This document shows, piece after piece, positions 60,396 through 63,986 of a stretch of 63,986 nt of DNA (the stretch's first letter is position 1; every line of letters starts with the position of its first letter). Source of the DNA: Lingula anatina (lineage: Eukaryota > Brachiopoda > Lingulata > Lingulida > Lingulidae); NCBI RefSeq assembly GCF_001039355.2, contig NW_019775580.1, positions 494,266-558,251 of the forward strand. The letters run 5' to 3'. The position numbers were made by a program, and so were the translations under genes. The notes beneath the pieces are model-generated. The model made no database searches and was not told the DNA's origin. It worked only from the letters and a program-made list of their open reading frames with translations.

Positions 60396-61455
60396 CTCAA
60401 AAATGACAAAATAAACGTGAATATTGTAGCCACAACCCATGATATTGTTTAGTTAGTTTTCTAGAATCAACGTGGGGTAAGAAACTGTAGTTGCCGGTGT
60501 AACAGGAATGGAAGTCCGCTGGGAACCGTAGTCCGTTCCCTATTACTTTGCAAAGGTGACATTCGTCCCATATACTAACTCCAATACTCCAACTAACCCT
60601 AACCTGTACTTATCATATGGGAGCCCGGACGTCCATTCCTAGGACTTCTATTCCTGTTACACTGAGAATGTTATCAAAGAAAGCAATGCAATAGTGAGAA
60701 GTGCAACGTGGTCAATTCGAAATGTTGTCCAATAGACTGTAATACGACACACTTTTACAGAAAGCAACCAGGTAAATATACACACACACACACACACACG
60801 TACACACATGCGCACGCGCATACACACACACGCACACACACGACACCTCTTTGTAGTCATATGGCGCAAACTTGGACGAGTTCAGACCCTCGACTTCACT
60901 GGGCGGGTTCTCTCCCTCTGGTACCTTGAAGGTGAAATTCTGAAGCGACGTGGTGAAGAAAATGAACGATTCCATTTCAGCCAGTCCCTTGCCCAGGCAA
61001 ATACGAGGCCCTGAAATACAAAATGACGATGGGCAGATGAAAATATGGAACGAAATTAATCATTTTGAATGTCATGTTGCGTCTGGGATGTGGCAAATGA
61101 AGCTCCAGAAAGTTTTATTAGAAATATAAATATCTATATATACATGATAAATATGATTCCAAAAATACAGCAGTATAGTGCAAACGCATATTTCATGTCG
61201 GTATTATGAAATTGCAAAAAGGACACAAATAAACAAGCCCATATCTCTTGCCACTAACAGCATTGCAAAAAGCAAAAACATCGTTACAGGTCAATATTTT
61301 AATATTTAATATTTTAATATTTTAAAAACATCGTAAAACAAAGAACATATTGCTAAATTGGATCTATGAAATAACCGGACTAAGAGTGTCCATACACTTT
61401 ACAGTGTTTTCTAAGCATAGCATTTAGAAGTATTCTGTATGGCTAAGGACACCTG
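60396..61455. repeat. Segmental duplication, copy 2
   Basis: Downstream copy of 54076-55215. Similarity begins near caaaaatgacaaaataaacg and ends near taaggacacctg. No other P450 exons accompany it up to the right edge of the window. Confidence 0.88.
60851..61010 (-). pseudogene. Duplicated P450 last exon without its stop codon
   Basis: It keeps the haem-ligand segment ([15 protein letters not shown]) and the FAPYDY end of the intact copy. A deletion of ~65 bp, possibly between short ctct repeats, has removed the final residues and the stop. The frame then runs through the adjacent (CA)n tract to a stop near 60712. With no upstream exons nearby, it is a nonfunctional fragment. Confidence 0.82.
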
Positions 61456-61489
61456 CGACGGCCCGATATGTCCAACAGGCCAGATATGT

Positions 61490-61655
61490 CCTACGATCTG
61501 CCTGTCGGACACATCTGGCTCTTTTTTGTCGGACATATCTGGCTTGTCGGACACATCTGGCTCTTTTTTGTCGGACATATCTGGCTTGTCGGACGCATCT
61601 GGCTCTTTTTTTGTCGGACATATCTGGCTTGTTGGACACATCTGGCTCTTTTTTG
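61490..61655. repeat. ~44-bp tandem repeat (tcggacatatctggctt type)
   Basis: About four nested units alternate gtcggacatatctggctt with gtcggacacatctggctc and a run of T. All forward and reverse ORFs across it are repeat artefacts. Confidence 0.88.
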
Positions 61656-62045
61656 CCGATACCTCTAATAAACTTCTAGTAATCTGATTGATCAGTTACA
61701 ATGTTCCAATGTTTATAGTTAATAGGCTACAGAAGTAAGGTTTGGGTTTTGTGGTTTTGGGGCTGTTTCTCGGTGAAATGCAAGTACGTCTCTAGGTACA
61801 TGTATGTACATCAAATAATTAACTGCCAGCCTCTCGCGATATATGCTTCGAACACCTCGTTCTGGCATATAACGCTCGTGACAGTAATTGATCTCACACG
61901 TGAAAGATGTACTAAGGTATATGTGTTTGTCATATAACACGAAATGAAATCATAATCCATACATTACGATTATTCATAATAAGTTCTGCTGGAACCTGAA
62001 GTTTTAGAGTAGTTCACACGACAAATGTATTTTCTAAAAATGTAA

Positions 62046-62227
62046 AAAAAATCTATTTGCGGTATCTTGTGATCACGGTCTGTGCCCTGAATACCCCGCT
62101 GCGTAATAACGGGCAGCGCCGAGAATTAATTACAGCTTTGTAAGAAACTGGCTCGCGCTGCCCGTAATTACGCCGTGGGGTATTCAGGGCACAGACCGTG
62201 ATCACAAGATACCGCAAATAGATTTTT
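62046..62227. mobile_element. Foldback (MITE-like) element, ~75-bp arms
   Basis: An almost perfect inverted repeat: the left arm contains gcggtatcttgtgatcacgg and the right arm its complement. The loop is ~30 bp and the outer ends are A/T runs. It is unrelated to the foldback at 4609-4925. Confidence 0.88.
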
Positions 62228-63986
62228 ATATTTTTAGAAACACATTTTTCATGTGAATGGAGCCTTAGTTACATTTTAAATTAATGGCCTGTCCCAAATA
62301 TGTCCCAAAGGCGGCTGACGGTGCGATGACGTGAAATGACATCTCCGTTTGACGGAAAATCAATTTTAAGGGCTCGTATGTCATAAACATAAATTCAAAT
62401 CAATCCAAGCTAAATCAGTATTTGTCCGCTTAAATGAAACATTACGCCGGCTTCAGAACAAGAAAGACATTTCCGGACAGTACGTATTTTGAGGGGGACG
62501 CCTTGAACTGAAGGATATTTTATTATAGCTAACTAGGGATTAAACGGCCTCTGTTTTAAAAATCGGTCCTAAATATGTCCTTAAAGCGACTAAGCTACGG
62601 GTCTGGCGCACATCAGAAAATGTATACGTATTCCGTGTGCATTAGCTATATGAACTGCCAATCAGCATGCACTTTTTAATCAATTAGACCCATTTGGAAC
62701 TGATGGCCTGCCCCAAATATACTCCATAGGCTGTCAAGCTACGGGTCTGATATGGAAGGCAAACGTGATGTGAACACATATCATATTTTAACGTTAGTTG
62801 TAAATATATCAGAACGTTGTTCAAAGTAAACGGCACTGTTCAAAGGAAAAGGAGCATCATTTGGTAAGTGGCATTACTCTTTACGAATGTTACAGAGCTA
62901 TCTTTAAAATTTGCACACATGTTAATGATGAATTTTGCAATATGACAGGTTCTGTATATATAGTATGTGTAGAAAGTTGCAATGCGGGACCCCCGTACTA
63001 CTTGCCAAGCCAACACGTGTACGCAACGTGTTGTTTTGAGTGCATTTTTCTCCTGTTACAGGACATCAGCCAGTCAAATACAATAGACCGGTTGCAGTAC
63101 CTTTTTCCTGACTTTGCCTGACTTAGCCCCGGAGTTAAGACGTAATTAGATAACTATAATTATAAAACCATATAAATTGACGATTATTGGGGTGGGGGTG
63201 GGGGAGGGAGGGAGAGAGCTTCATACAAGATCTGCATGGGGTGGTGAGCAGTATAATGAAAAGGGAACTTTTGCTCTAAAAGTTTTAAATTTCATTGCAT
63301 TAATATTTGTATGTAAATTTTATGTTAAAAAAAAAGAAACTGAAGAATAGCTCTTTTGACTAATTTAGGCTATTACAACCTATCAAACCACCTTTATGTT
63401 GTCCCTTGCTAAATCTACTTGTCCTTGGAAATTTCAACAATTATAATATTCTAGCAGAAACAACAACGCAGTTGACCTGGTACGGCAAATTCGAAACGTT
63501 CTACCCTCACAAAATCCGACGTCTGTCCTATATTAAATCTATTTAATAAAAGCATGCGGGCAAGCCATTAATGCAATACAATGCGACAACAAGATAAGCT
63601 GTCAAATATTTTACGAGTATTTCAATTGGTTGCCTTTCTTAGGTTCCATAGAAATCTTTTTTTTTTTATTGCACAATAGAATGTACTAAATATAACCCTT
63701 TTTTCTTACACACTTTTCTTCCAAGTAATACACTTCTGATATTCCTCTTTCTCGTTTTTGTCTCCAAAAAAGCAGTATAACGAGAAAATCGAATCAAAAC
63801 CAAGCATTTGACCATCCCAGTACCCCCTGTATCATAGTGCAATTGTCCTTGTTAACTGTTTGATACCAAGCACAGAGCAGTAAAATGTATAGTCTTCTAC
63901 CCTGTGTCTACCCCTTCCAACTTTCCATCCCCAGAAATGCACTGCATGACGTCACGCCTAGCCCATTGCGCATGCCCTGCATTTTT
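62228..63986. other. Right flank; nothing supported
   Basis: No coding exon, RNA gene or clear element was recognised. Short ORFs (for example 62861-63121) show no family features or splice support. A G-rich low-complexity stretch lies at about 63188-63216. Confidence 0.55.

Noticed and set aside
61411-61641. Acidic repeat ORF (DKPDMSDKKEPDVS type)
   Set aside because: It is a translation of the ~44-bp tandem repeat; forward frames are equally open.

Overview
The window is nuclear genomic DNA of an invertebrate animal. Genes are split by many GT-AG introns, intergenic DNA is AT-rich, and there are many microsatellites, foldback elements and retroelement remains. Protein similarity (WDR75, SLC40A1, ARPC2, CYP2-clan P450, Shisa/WBP1 family) and a Ty3/gypsy-type relic with a PHD finger fit a marine bilaterian. 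A mollusc is my best guess, with modest confidence. The sequence is a draft assembly: two N-runs (21998-22316, 43758-43922) and three single Ns (8609, 11112, 16592) that sit at suspicious joins.

Layout. 2765-5620 (+): 3' exons of a WBP1/VOPP1-like PY-motif membrane adaptor. 10554-31502 (+): WDR75, a U3 snoRNP WD40 protein, 17 exons. Its introns carry four ~90-nt copies of one C/D-box snoRNA, plus a diverged candidate. Its 9.3-kb first intron is full of mobile DNA: a broken Ty3/gypsy-type pol end with PHD finger, a downstream ORF joining CCHC zinc knuckles to a TatD-type hydrolase (two copies), and a ~6-kb TIR-bounded insertion that encloses the last two exons of an executioner caspase. 33545-40714 (-): ferroportin (SLC40A1), convergent with WDR75 as in human. 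41463-50160 (+): ARPC2, head-to-head with SLC40A1. 51599-53316 (+): a small Shisa-like membrane protein. 54609-59633 (-): a CYP2-clan P450 with a one-base frameshift. 60396-61455: a duplicated block carrying a second, broken P450 last exon. The rest to 63986 has no gene I can support.

Main points of interest. (1) The 3' end of ARPC2 exon 8, with its splice donor, is tandemly repeated 24 times in 51-bp units that keep the frame open. A 91-bp x4 repeat across a splice donor is also found in the neighbouring SLC40A1. (2) This ferroportin keeps Asp39 (human numbering) but lacks the residues matching His43, Cys326 (also the hepcidin-binding Cys) and His507. (3) The gypsy-type element carries a CCHC-TatD ORF downstream of pol. 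(4) A 5,991-bp block with 187-bp terminal inverted repeats and a 9-bp target duplication holds caspase exons, although single Ns bound its interior. (5) A multi-copy snoRNA in WDR75 has two antisense elements that both match the same 28S rRNA stretch.

Functionally, WDR75 and its intronic snoRNA both serve rRNA maturation. The other genes (iron export, actin nucleation, P450 oxidation, membrane adaptors) show no evident common pathway.
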